Shown in pieces: positions 24,875 through 34,504 of a stretch of DNA of 64,000 nucleotides. Under the pieces are notes generated by a model. That model had not been told where the DNA came from. It searched no databases and saw only the letters and a list, made by a program, of their open reading frames with translations. The position numbers were made by a program, and so were the translations under genes. Position 1 is the first letter of the stretch. Every line of letters starts with the position of its first letter. Source of the stretch: Girardinichthys multiradiatus (lineage: Eukaryota > Chordata > Actinopteri > Cyprinodontiformes > Goodeidae); assembly GCF_021462225.1 (NCBI RefSeq), contig NC_061808.1, positions 25,953,119 to 26,017,118 on the forward strand. Reading direction: 5' to 3'.

Positions 24875-25160
24875 TTCAGTTCAATTCAATTCCGTTTATT
24901 TATATATCACCAATTCACAACACATGTTGTCTCAAGGCACTTCACAAAAGTCAGGTACATACATTCCAATTAATCCTAACAATTGAACAGTGCAGTCAGA
25001 TTCAGTTATTTATTCGAATTGGATAAAAAGGTTTTCTAAGTAAACCCAGCAGATTGCATCGAGTCAGAGATTTGTAGCATTCACTCCTTCTGGATGAGCA
25101 TGTAGAGACAGTGGATAGTCACTGGCGCTGACTTTGCAGCAATCCCTCATACTGAGCATG
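24875..25160 (+). repeat. Interspersed teleost repeat (TTTATTTATATATCACCAATTC type)
   Basis: Starts near TTCAATTCAATTCCGTTTAT and runs through CTCAAGGCACTTCACAAAAG, AACCCAGCAGATTGCATCGA and GGATAGTCACTGGCG to AATCCCTCATACTGAGCATG. I recognise this block order as a high-copy fish repeat. The right end runs directly into a foldback. Confidence 0.6.
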
Positions 25161-25194
25161 CATGTAACATGCTCAGTATGAGGGATTTCTGCAA
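25134..25194. repeat. Near-perfect inverted repeat (27-bp arms, 7-nt loop)
   Basis: The left arm 25134-25160 and right arm 25168-25194 are reverse complements with one mismatch (25140 against 25188). The loop is CATGTAA. The left arm is the end of the interspersed repeat, so the right arm looks like a foldback copy of it. It would form a stable hairpin in single strands. Confidence 0.9.
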
Positions 25195-25308
25195 GGCATG
25201 TCTTTGTATTTCTGTTGTGTTTCCAGTCATGCCACTGCCGTTTTTATCAGCTTATTCATTCCACCTGCGTTTACACCCTCCTTGTTTTCACCTGCACCGT
25301 GGCATATA

Positions 25309-25918
25309 CAGGGGTTAGACAATGAAACTGAAACACAATAATTTATTAGTATGGTGTAGGGCCTTCTTTTGCGGCCAATACAGCGTCAATTTGTCTTGGG
25401 AATGACATATACAAGTCCTGCACAGTGGTCAGAGGGATTTTAAGCCATTCTTCTTGCAGGATAGTGGCCAGGTCACTATGTGATACTGGTGGAGGAAAAC
25501 CTTTCCTGACTCGCTCCTCCGAAACACCCCGAACATCCCTTTCAGACAGCTTCCTCTTGCGTCCACAGTTAATTCTGTTGGATGTGGTTCGTCCTTCTTG
25601 GTGGTATGCTGACATTACCCTGGATACCGTGGGTCTTGATACATCACAAAGACTTGGTGTCTTGGTCACAGATGCGCCAGCAAGACGTGCACCAACAATT
25701 TGTCCTCTTTTGAACTCTAGTATGTCACCCATAATGTTGTGTGCATTTCAATATTTTGACCAAAACTGTGCTCTTACCCTGCTAATTGAACCTTCACACT
25801 CTGCTCTTACTGGTGCAATGTGCAATCAATGAAGACTGGCTACCAGGCTGGTCCAATTTAGCCATGAAACCTCCCACACTAAAATGACAGGTGTTTCAGT
25901 TTCATTGTCCAACCCCTG
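25309..25918 (-). mobile_element. DD36E element, copy 2 (internal deletion derivative)
   Basis: 610 bp with both terminal repeats (CAGGGGTTAGACAATGAAAC and GTTTCATTGTCCAACCCCTG on +) and TA at both flanks (25307-25308, 25919-25920). It has lost about 650 bp of the transposase core. The deletion joint shows GGGTG shared by both parental edges. It is inserted in the pyrimidine-rich repeat. Confidence 0.92.
25346..25732 (-). CDS. DNA-binding-only DD36E transposase fragment, 128 codons, open
   Basis: Open from ATG 25732 to the native stop. Residues 1-70 or so are the N-terminal region with the helix-turn-helix (LCDVSRPTVSRVMSAYHQ) and the basic stretch (CGRKRKLSERDVR). They are then joined in frame to the last 60 residues (GVSEERVRKGFPP onward). 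Both catalytic Asp and the Glu region are removed. It could bind element ends without cutting and act as a repressor, as deletion derivatives of other DNA transposons do; that is inference. No expression evidence. Confidence 0.6.
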   Translation of the reverse strand: MGDILEFKRGQIVGARLAGASVTKTPSLCDVSRPTVSRVMSAYHQEGRTTSNRINCGRKRKLSERDVRGVSEERVRKGFPPPVSHSDLATILQEEWLKIPLTTVQDLYMSFPRQIDAVLAAKEGPTPY

Positions 25919-26165
25919 TATATATACTGGTCAGGTTCATTCACTCCTCACAAGGTTCATTCACTCCTCACAGGTGAATACTGTTTTGCCATGCCAAACC
26001 TGTCCATATCCTTGACTGTTTTTGTTCATATTAAGTCTACCCATGCCTGCTTCTGCCTGACTGTAAGCTTTCATTTTTTATTTAACTTTTCAACTCACCG
26101 TGCTTCTCCTGCATGTATGTCTGCAACTGGGGTCCTTCATACACCACATCCTGACAGACCATGAG
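25919..26165 (+). repeat. Right part of pyrimidine-rich repeat with a short tandem duplication
   Basis: Contains GGTTCATTCACTCCTCACA twice in tandem (25934-25952 and 25954-25972), then blocks such as CATGCCTGCTTCTGCCTG and GTGCTTCTCCTGCATG to CACATCCTGACAG, matching the flank of DD36E copy 1. Confidence 0.5.
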
Positions 26166-27535
26166 AGTTTTAGAGATCTGGATAGATGTGGATATGGCAT
26201 GGAGTACTGTCATGGATCTAAGCCTAAACTTTATTGAACTTCATATTAAATGGAATTTAATTAGAACGAACACCAAGGGTTTACACATTTTGATGAAGAA
26301 TGGACTTTCTTTTGAATGACAAGCTTAGCTTTCCATTTATTGAAAGGGTTTTTGTTCATGAACAGTTTGATAAATCATTGAAAAACTAAAGTCAAACTCA
26401 ATAAACAGACTGGCATTGAATAGATATGATAAAATTTGGTTGTTTTACCTTTGCAATTCCTTGTGACCATCCTGCTTTCTATTAGAGAAGATTAAAGCAG
26501 TCTTGGTTCAGGACTCGTTTGCGATGTTGGCACAGTATTCATTGTCTGAATAAAAACATCAGACAGGAACTGGCTCCTTTCATCGCTGCCTGACATGTGT
26601 AATCAAGGGGGTAAACATAATGGCTGATTGTTGAAGGAACAAAAGGTCAAGTAGTCATTTCAGGAACATGTCCTTCTAATTCACTTTCAAAAGTGATATT
26701 AGTTCACTTTCATTGCTCAAGGGCATGTCATGTCACTCAAATGTGCACAGGATGTTGACTTGATAAAGGCAAGGTTTCACATATTCCCCAATAACAGCCA
26801 GCTGTATCAGCATACCAATAAAGTTTGCACAGTTTTGTGTTGTGCTTGCTGTGCTAGAATGGAATCCTCCAATCAACTGAAAATACCAATGTTGGCATTT
26901 CACATTGCAGTGAGTTGCAGGAACAGCAGAACAAAACATGCAATGTGTAATTAAAAAGCAACTGATTATTTATTTTAAGCTTACTGAGTACACATTGTTA
27001 CAAAAAAGAAAAAAGTCTTTTCTGGTGATAATTTTGTCTGGGCTAGAATCAGTGTCCATGCTGTAAAAAGCACATTACTGCCGCGAGGGTAAGTTTGTCA
27101 GTGTCCTTACAGAACCTCTCTGGAGCTTCTGAACAGGACTGACTCTTAATTGCAGTAAACACCAGAACATTTTATGGAAGTTTGGACAGTGGAGGTCCAA
27201 GAATAACTGCAGTCTTCTTTTTCTGTTTGTCCAAATCACCGCACAGTTGTTGCCAGACCATCACACTGCAGTCCAATGCAGTGCTGTGTGGTATCCTTCC
27301 TTTCCTCTTCACTCAGTAAACTCTGTTAGCAGAAAACACATTTAATGCATTCTGACTTGTGTTTTTTGTTGTTAATGAAATGCTCCAGCTCTAAGTTGAA
27401 CTCTATTAGTTTTATCCAAAAGTAGAGAGGGGTTTTAGTTGTTTTAGAAAAAGTGCATAAATCTCCCCCATTATTTACATAAGGAAGAAATTAGGATTCA
27501 AATATTACACTTGTTTATGCAATATAGTCGAAGGT
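26166..27535. other. Intergenic DNA, nothing recognised
   Basis: No exon or transposase seen. The 27050-27330 part is GC-richer and might be an old retroelement fragment, but I cannot name it. Confidence 0.35.
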
Positions 27536-27720
27536 AAGATAAGGTAAGGTAAGTTTATTTATATAGAGCTTTTCAGTAACGAGACACTCAAAGCGCTGTA
27601 CATACAATTACAATACAATCACAAAGAAAATAAACACAGATACAGACACAGAAAAACAAATCAAATGATACTACAATCCTGAGAAATCTAAAAATCTCTG
27701 GCCAACATTACAATGATACA
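27536..27720 (+). repeat. Interspersed repeat fragment (TTTATTTATATAGAGCTTTTC type)
   Basis: GGTAAGTTTATTTATATAGA then CACTCAAAGCGCTGTACATA and CAATACAATCACAAAG match a common fish repeat signature beginning with GATAAGGTAAGGTAAG. Confidence 0.5.
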
Positions 27721-27810
27721 GATAACATTAATAATCCTTTGGGTTTTACTGGTAAGAGCTGGTTCTAAACCAATCTTTCTAAAGAGGTAATTATATCATT
27801 AAGTCCTCTA

Positions 27811-29420
27811 CAGGTCCTTCTCAAAATATTAGCATATTGTGATAAAGTTCATTATTTTCCATAATGTAATGATGAAAATTTAACATTCATATATTTTAGA
27901 TTCATTGCACACTAACTGAAATATTTCAGGTCTTTTATTGTCTTAATACGGATGATTTTGGCATACAGCTCATGAAAACCCAAAATTCCTATCTCACAAA
28001 ATTAGCATATTTCATCCGACCAATAAAAGAAAAGTGTTTTTAATACAAAAAACGTCAACCTTCAAATAATCATGTACAGTTATGCACTCAATACTTGGTC
28101 GGGAATCCTTTGGCAGAAATGACTGCTTCAATGCGGCGTGGCATGGAGGCAATCAGCCTGTGGCACTGCTGAGGTCTTATGGAGGCCCGTGATGCTTCGA
28201 TAGCGGCCTTTAGCTCATCCAGAGTGTTGGGTCTTGAGTCTCTCAACGTTCTCTTCACAATATCCCACAGATTCTCTATGGGGTTCAGGTCAGGAGAGTT
28301 GGCAGGCCAATTGAGCACAGTGATACCATGGTCAGTAAACCATTTACCAGTGGTTTTGGCACTGTGAGCAGGTGCCAGGTCGTGCTGAAAAATGAAATCT
28401 TCATCTCCATAAAGCTTTTCAGCAGATGGAAGCATGAAGTGCTCCAAAATCTCCTGATAGCTAGCTGCATTGACCCTGCCCTTGATAAAACACAGTGGAC
28501 CAACACCAGCAGCTGACACGGCACCCCAGACCATCACTGACTGTGGGTACTTGACACTGGACTTCTGGCATTTTGGCATTTCCTTCTCCCCAGTCTTCCT
28601 CCAGACTCTAGTACCTTGATTTCCGAATGACATGCAGAATTTGCTTTCATCCGAAAAAAGTACTTTGGACCACTGAGCAACAGTCCAGTGCTGCTTCTCT
28701 GTAGCCCAGGTCAGGCACTTCTGCTGATGTTTCTGGTTCAAAAGTGGCTTGACCTGGGGAATGCGGCACCTGCAGCCCATTTCCTGCACACGCCTGTGCA
28801 CGGTGGCTCTGGATGTTTCTACTCCAGACTCAGTCCACTGCTTCCGCAGGTCCCCCAAGGTCTGGAATCAGCCCTTCTCCATAGTCTTCCTCAGGGTCCG
28901 GTCACCTCTTCTCGTTGTGCAGCGTTTTCTGCCACACTTTTTCCTTCCCACAGACTTCCCACTGAGGTGCCTTGATACAGCACTCTGGGAACAGCCTATT
29001 CGTTCAGAAATTTCTTTCTGTGTCTTATCCTCTTGCTTGAGGGTGTCAATAGTGGCCTTCTGGACAGCAGTCAGGTCGGCAGTCTTACCCATGATTGGGG
29101 TTTTGAGTGATGAACCAGGCTGGGAGTTTTAAAGGCCTCAGGAATCTTTTGCAGGTGTTTAGAGTTAACTCGTTGATTCAGATGATTAGGTTCATAGCTC
29201 GTTTAGAGACCCTTTTAATGATATGCTAATTTTGTGAGATAGGAATTTTGGGTTTTTATGAGCTGTATGCCAAAATCATCCGTATTAAGACAATAAAAGA
29301 CCTGAAATATTTCAGTTAGTGTGCAATGAATCTAAAATATATGAATGTTAAATTTTCATCATGGCATTATGGAAAATAATGAACTTTATCACAATATGCT
29401 AATATTTTGAGAAGGACCTG
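27811..29420 (-). mobile_element. Tc1/mariner element with 200-bp terminal inverted repeats
   Basis: 1610 bp with TA flanks (27809-27810 and 29421-29422). Inverted repeats 27811-28010 and 29221-29420 are 200 bp each and differ at only about three positions by eye, indicating a recent insertion. Ends read CAGGTCCTTCTCAAAATATT. It carries one minus-strand transposase of DD34E type with a single in-frame stop. Confidence 0.95.
28088..29092 (-). pseudogene. DD34E transposase, full length but for one in-frame TGA
   Basis: 334 codons from ATG 29092 (MGKTADLTAVQKATIDTLKQ) to the stop at 28088. The N-terminal HTH is visible (ISERIGCSQSAVSRHLSG), with a basic GRKKCGRKR patch, then the catalytic D in FSDESKF, D in FQHDLAPAH and E in DLNPIEN, with 34 residues between the last two. 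The only lesion seen is TGA at 28870-28868, codon 75, in the same frame on both sides. A CGA-to-TGA change by CpG decay is the simple explanation (inference). Confidence 0.92.
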
Positions 29421-29546
29421 TATGTAGGGGAAAGCATCTTGTGCTAAGCTTTTACTGGTACTGAAGTTGAACTAAGTAATAACAGTCCATTGTAGTCTAA
29501 TTAAGAAAGCTGGGTTATTGGTGTAAGAGCAGCCAAAGCCCAAATT

Positions 29547-29690
29547 AATAATAATATTTGTTTTTTTCTGGTAATCCTTCTGATAAAACTAAAAATCAAT
29601 GAAAAAGTAATGAAATACTAATAATAATTGGCGTTTGCTGGTAATCCTTCTGAGAAATCTGAAAATCTATGAAAAGTAATGAAATCACAC
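29547..29690. repeat. Two-copy tandem repeat, about 70 bp unit
   Basis: TAATAATAATATTTGTTTTT then CTGGTAATCCTTCTG and AATGAAAAAGTAATGAAAT is followed at once by a diverged second copy (CTGGTAATCCTTCTGAGAAA then ATGAAAAGTAATGAAAT). A related CTACAATCCTGAGAAATC stretch lies at 27670-27700 on the other side of the transposon. Confidence 0.65.
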
Positions 29691-29734
29691 ATTTAGGTAA
29701 AGTAAGATAGGAGGAAAACAAATCAAATCATATT

Positions 29735-30327
29735 TCAGACTATTCTTAGCAGAATAGAGTCTGAAATAGTACAAAAAACCTCAGCAGGGGTAAACAACAC
29801 ACACATAAGTAAAGATTTAGCAAGTGTACGGTGGAATCTTGAGGGTGCAAATGTAAGTCTGAGTGTGTTTGCAAAAATTAGACTGTCAACACTGATAGAA
29901 GCGTCATTGTCCTTGAGAAGAGAGGTGGAAGTTTTATCAATCGGCCGCATAGTCCTATCAGCACACAGCTGGTAGGGGAGTGCTGGGGAAGAGCGTCGCG
30001 TTTATATAACATCCAGGAAATATTTTGTCGATAGCCAGTTAGCAGAAGTTGCCAAGGCCACATTGGGGAGCCAGATTTAGAAAAACAATAAATGTTGTAG
30101 TTCAGGCAGTTGTGAATTTCCAACTACCTTAAGAGTTTTACTGGTATGTCTCAACTGCGAATCTAAATAGCCACATTTCTGGTAGTTTCCACAGATGTTG
30201 AGCGTACAACTTCTCCAAGATTATATCCTTTAACCTCTGAGTCCAACCGCTGCCAGGCTGCGATTCTGTTCAAGAATTGTGTCCAGCTTGCGATTCGGCT
30301 CTCTTAACATTTCAGTCTGAGTGTTGA
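29735..30327 (-). other. Coding-like degraded stretch downstream of the membrane ORF
   Basis: On the - strand, immediately after the stop of the membrane ORF, another frame reads on with a helical, charged segment (30325-30230; REPNRKLDTILEQNRSLAA) ending at TAA 30232-30230. Further on are open stretches at 30123-29878 and 29950-29735 (MRPIDKTSTSLLKDNDASIS) with no recognised domain. The pattern looks like a decayed longer coding unit, possibly repeat-derived. Confidence 0.35.
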
Positions 30328-30537
30328 TCAGCTACAGACTCCATCCAACAACGCAGGCAGCTTTGGAACGCTTTGAACAGCCGCCCATGGTTTGCGAATC
30401 ACTCGATAAGCCAGGTAACCACCAACTCCAAAAAGTAGAAATCCTGTTATCAAAAGTCCAAATATGTACACATTTTCTATGTCCTCGACCGACATCATAG
30501 TCTGGCACACAATCTTCCTCTGCTGCCAAGAATCCAT
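30328..30537 (-). CDS. Putative single-pass membrane microprotein, 69 residues, unrecognised
   Basis: ATG 30537, or an internal Met at residue 14 or 15. A hydrophobic segment of about 24 residues (about 24-47, VYIFGLLITGFLLFGVGGYL with AYRVI) is followed by basic RKPW, so the C-terminus would be cytosolic. A good minus-strand 3' splice site (T-rich tract then CAACAG, AG at 30597-30596) lies 58 bases before the ATG, suggesting an upstream exon. The reading continues in another frame after the stop with coding-like sequence, so the ORF may be the frameshifted remnant of a longer protein. I do not recognise the family; a repeat-borne ORF is possible. Confidence 0.4.
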   Translation of the reverse strand: MDSWQQRKIVCQTMMSVEDIENVYIFGLLITGFLLFGVGGYLAYRVIRKPWAAVQSVPKLPALLDGVCS

Positions 30538-30599
30538 TGTGTATCCAGAGAAGAATGTCTCATCTGGACAAGAGGGTCTCCTTTACCCTGTCTTCCTGT

Positions 30600-31436
30600 T
30601 GAAAAAAAAAATATTTTATCAATTACGTTGAGAGTCCAGCTGACCAAATCCATAATTTAAAAGTTTGGAGGATATGCAAAGCGAGGCTCTGAGAAAAATA
30701 CAGACAAAATGCAGAAGCAGGGATCAGAGGGGAGGGAGGGAGAGAAAACGCATGTGTCTTCCACCGAGAGCAAGGGACAAGGCCAAGTTCATTTCGCCAG
30801 AATACACAAAGTAAACCAAATTAACACCCTTATCCTTCTATTCTTTTCATTTTACGATAGCTTGATGCCCCAGCACAGTAAACTAGTTCAAAGTATTGGT
30901 TGAATCCATGAAACCTCACGGTAACATATGAAACATAGGGTGGGATGTCTGTGGGAGAGGGGTGGTGCAATGTCAGCCTAAGTGTCCAATGTCTTTTGTG
31001 TCCTCAGCGTAGTCCGAAGGTTGGGGTGGTTGTATTTTTTCTTCTGGGGTGGGGGTGGGTGGGTTGGCCTTGGGTGGGGTCGGGCATTTCTGTTTCAGAT
31101 TCCGGTTCCTTGTTTCGGTTCTGATTCCCGACAATTCTCCATTCCGGTTCTGTTTGGGGGATGGGTTAGAGGCTGACTGACTAGAGTTGTTTTTGGGGGG
31201 GGGGAGTGGTGTCTGCTTCTTGGCGGACGTTGGATTTGGCTCTGTGGACGTTTTGCCTTTTGTGGGCTTCTATGTAGGTTTTCTCGCAGTGCTGCGTACG
31301 GCTGGTGTATCGTGTCAGGAATGTGATGTTGCGGGGGGACTTTTTTATGGGCTGGTGGGGGTGCATTTGGTCTTTGTGCACGACTTTTGTTTTGGGAGCA
31401 GTGGTGCAGAGTAGCCGGCCTTCGTGGCATCCCTGT
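30600..31436. other. G/T-rich stretch, nothing firmly recognised
   Basis: From about 31010 the + strand becomes strongly G/T-rich (GGGTGGGGGTGGGTGGG type runs and a G tract at 31195-31206). It abuts the LINE endonuclease fragment and could be that element's 5' region. Open frames on both strands here follow from the skewed composition. Confidence 0.35.
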
Positions 31437-32090
31437 CATGTGTGCTGGACAGCACCCCTCTCGGGGACTCCATCATTCTGCTGGGGGACTTCAAAGCCCA
31501 TGTGGGAAATGACAGTGACATCTGGAGGGCTTTATCGGGAGGACTGGCCTTCCCGATCTGAACCTGAGTGGTGTTTCATTACTGGACTTCTGTGGCAGTC
31601 ACGGATTGTCCATAATGAACACCATGTTCAGGCATAAGGGTGTTTATCAGTACACTTGGCACCAGGACACCCTAGGCAGGAGGTCGATGATCGACTTTGT
31701 AGTCTTGTCTTTGGATCTTTGGCCGCATATCTTGGACATTTAGGTGAAGAGAGGAGCTGAGCTGTCCATCGATTACCACCTGGTGATGACTTGGATCCGC
31801 TAGAAGAGGAGGAAGCCGGACCGACTTGGCAGACCCTAGGATATAGTGAGGGTTTGCAGGGAACATCTGCCGGGGGCCCTCGGGCAGGGATGTATTCAAC
31901 CAAACCTGGTGTTGGAAACCAGCAGTAAGGGATGCCGTCAAGCTGAAGAAGGAATCCTATTGGCTGTGGTTGGCTTGTGGGACTCCTAAGGCGGCTGATA
32001 GGTACTATGAGGCCAAGTGTGCTACTGCCCAGGCTGTGGCAGAGGCAAAAACGCAGGCCTGGGAGGAATTCGGTGAGGCCATGTAGAAGG
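31437..32090 (+). mobile_element. Non-LTR retrotransposon fragment, AP-endonuclease domain
   Basis: Broken + strand translation shows [18 protein letters not shown] (the GD-N motif of APE-type endonucleases), then [17 protein letters not shown] and the RSMIDFVV block, with stops and frame changes between them. The reverse transcriptase is absent. The LINE clade cannot be fixed from this piece alone. Truncated at both ends. Confidence 0.75.
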
Positions 32091-32194
32091 ACTTTCTTCT
32101 TTTTTTCTGCATCAATAATCACACATTGGTCATGACTACTTGTTGCAGTGTTTGCTGCTGTATCTATAATCAAATTAGGCTTTATCAAATTGTC

Positions 32195-32715
32195 ATTAAA
32201 GTGGTCATGATAGGTGTTTGTGATTTGTGACTTAGTTTTGTATTCTGATTATTTTGGGTAGTTTTTTTTAACATTAATGTATGCAATGCACAGTTCATTT
32301 GTCTTGTATTGTGTGTTCTGTTCTTAGGGCATTTGTTTAGATTAATGTTTTAGTGTTAGTATTTAGCTTCTGTTTCAGTAAGATCCTTTTGTGTCCTTTT
32401 TAGTTCCCTCTTGTTAATATCTTTGTTATTTTTTTCCTTTCTCTCATCTCCTCAGCTTACTCCCTTACCCAATGGCTCTGTATTTCAAATGGTTAGTCTC
32501 ACCTAGTTCTCATGCAATTCAATCACCTCTCCAGCAATTAAAATCCAGTCAGTTCAACCCTTTTTTTAGATTCTTGCATTGCCCTTTTCATCCGTGCCAG
32601 TTTTCCTGTGCTCCTGTTGATTGTCAGTGGCTTTCCAGTTTCTCTCGTGCCTCTTCTTGTTTTTGTAAGTCCTTATTCAATTAATGCTTGCCTTTAACTG
32701 TGCCTGCCTCACATT
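32195..32715 (+). repeat. Pyrimidine-rich interspersed repeat, uninterrupted copy
   Basis: T/C-rich sequence with blocks such as CTGTGCTCCTGTTGATTG and CTCGTGCCTCTTCTTG to GTGCCTGCCTCACATTAA, resembling the repeat that hosts DD36E copies 1 and 2. No transposon is inserted in this one. Confidence 0.4.
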
Positions 32716-33361
32716 AATTTGACAAAACAATATTATTTCTGTGATGGGTGGATTATTTTCAACTGGACGAGGAATCAAGACAAACAGAGCATCTCCATTG
32801 GTGGTGTCCACAGAAAACCGTGTATGTTTGCTTCTTTAACTTTGTCAACAAAAAGCCCGTGAAGAAAAATCCTTACCCAACCTTGTGCTTGAGCTACAAC
32901 AGGGAAGAAATGTGGGCTTTTGAAAAGGAGTCGCACTACACTACATCAGATCCCATTTTTCTGTCCCTGACAACATTCTCTGCATCAATGAGAATATTCT
33001 CACTCAAAATAATTTTTTTACATGTAAGAATGCTGATCCGGAAGTTGCAAATCATACAAAGCATTATGGGCTACATCTGTAAGGTGGGTAGAGAAAACTC
33101 CTGTTTTAGGCATATTGCTCAAATAAAAACTGCTGAGTTATGCACCATGTGTCTGAATCGGTTAGCTGAGAGGAACTGGTGAGTGTCATTTGGAGAACGG
33201 GATATTTATGTTTCTCTCCTGGACCTGTTATCTCCATCCGTCCATCCATGTATGGAATATAATGCCTGTTAAGGCAAATTCAGACTTGAAGAATCAATGC
33301 AATGTTAGTCTTAACTAAGCACAAATTTTAGCATTGCACCTTTGCAATCATATTATAAACT
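32716..33361. other. Intergenic DNA, unassigned ORF only
   Basis: Contains a 144-codon + strand open frame (32748-33182) without recognisable domain, signal or splice context; low complexity is not evident. I see no reason to call it a gene. Confidence 0.3.
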
Positions 33362-33363
33362 TA

Positions 33364-34434
33364 CAGGGGTTGGACAATGAAACTCAAACAGCTGTCATTT
33401 TAGTGTGGGAGGTTTCATGGCTAAATTGGACCAGCCTGCGAGCCAGTCTTCATTGATTGCACATTGCACCAGTAAGAGCAGAGTGTGAAGGTTCAATTAG
33501 CAGGGTAAGAGCACAGTTTTGATCAAAATATTTAAATGCACACAGCATTATGGGTGACATACCGGAGTTCAAAAGAGGACAAATTGTTGGTGCACGTCTT
33601 GCTGGCGCATCTGTGACCAAGACAGCAAGTCTTTGTGATGTATCAAGAGCCACGGTATCCAGGGTAATGTCAGCATACCACCAAGAAGGACGAACCACAT
33701 CCAACAGGATTAAATGTGGACGCAAGAGGAAGCTGTCTGAAAGGGATGTTCGGGTGTTAACCCGGATTGTATCCAAAAAACATAAAACCACGGCTGCCAA
33801 AATCACGGCAGAATTAAATGTGCACCTCAACTCTCCTGTTTCCACCAGAACTGTCCGTCAGGAGCTCCACAGGGTCAATATACACGGCCTGGCTGCTATA
33901 GCCAAACCTTTGGTCACTCATGCCAATGCCAAACGTTGGTTTCAATGGTGCAAAGAGCGCAAATCTTGGGCTGTGGACAATGTGAAACATGTATTGTTCT
34001 CTGATGAGTCCACTTTTACTGTTTTCCCCACATCCGGGAGAGTTACGGTGTGGAGAAGCCCCAAAGAAGCGTACCACCCAGACTGTTGCATGCCCAGAGT
34101 GAAGCATGGGGGTGGATCAGTGATGGTTTGGGCTGCCATATCATGGCATTCCCTTGGCCCAATACTTGTGCTAGATGGGCACGTCACTGCCAAGGACTAC
34201 CGAACCATTCTTAAGGACCATGTGCATCCAGTGGTTCAAACATTGTATCCTGAAGGCGGTGCCGTGTATCAGGATGACAATGCACCATTACACACAGCAA
34301 GACTGGTGATAGATAGATTATGTCATTCCCAAGACGAATTGACGCTATATTGGCTGCAAAAGGAGGCCCTACTCCATACTAATAAATTATTGTGGTCTAA
34401 AACCAGGTGTTTCAGTTTTATTGTCCAACCCCTG
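33364..34434 (+). mobile_element. DD36E element, copy 3 (C-terminal deletion)
   Basis: 1071 bp, TA at 33362-33363 and 34435-34436, ends CAGGGGTTGGACAATGAAAC and GTCCAACCCCTG. About 200 bp are missing near the 3' part of the transposase relative to copy 1. The rest is very close to copy 1. Confidence 0.93.
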
Positions 34435-34455
34435 TATCTGAGCAGTGCGGTTTAG
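33550..34455 (+). pseudogene. DD36E transposase with lost C-terminus
   Basis: Open from ATG 33550 through the HTH region and both catalytic Asp (FSDESTF and YQDDNAPLH), without the nonsense and frameshift lesions of copy 1. After HTARLVIDR the deletion joins to LCHSQDE-type out-of-frame sequence, so the DLNFIE block with the catalytic Glu is gone and the ORF runs past the element end to 34455. It cannot be catalytically active. Confidence 0.88.
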
Positions 34456-34504
34456 CAGACAATTTATTCGATAAGCTGCAAGAATAAACTGCAAGAATAA
34501 CCTA

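Noticed and set aside
32748..33182. 144-codon open frame as a novel gene
   Set aside because: No domain, no splice or promoter context, and AT-rich codon use like its surroundings.
33450..34193. Minus-strand open frames up to 131 codons (with counterparts in 22599-23692 and a + strand counterpart at 25425-25832)
   Set aside because: They recur in all DD36E copies only because they oppose the transposase frame; no domain.
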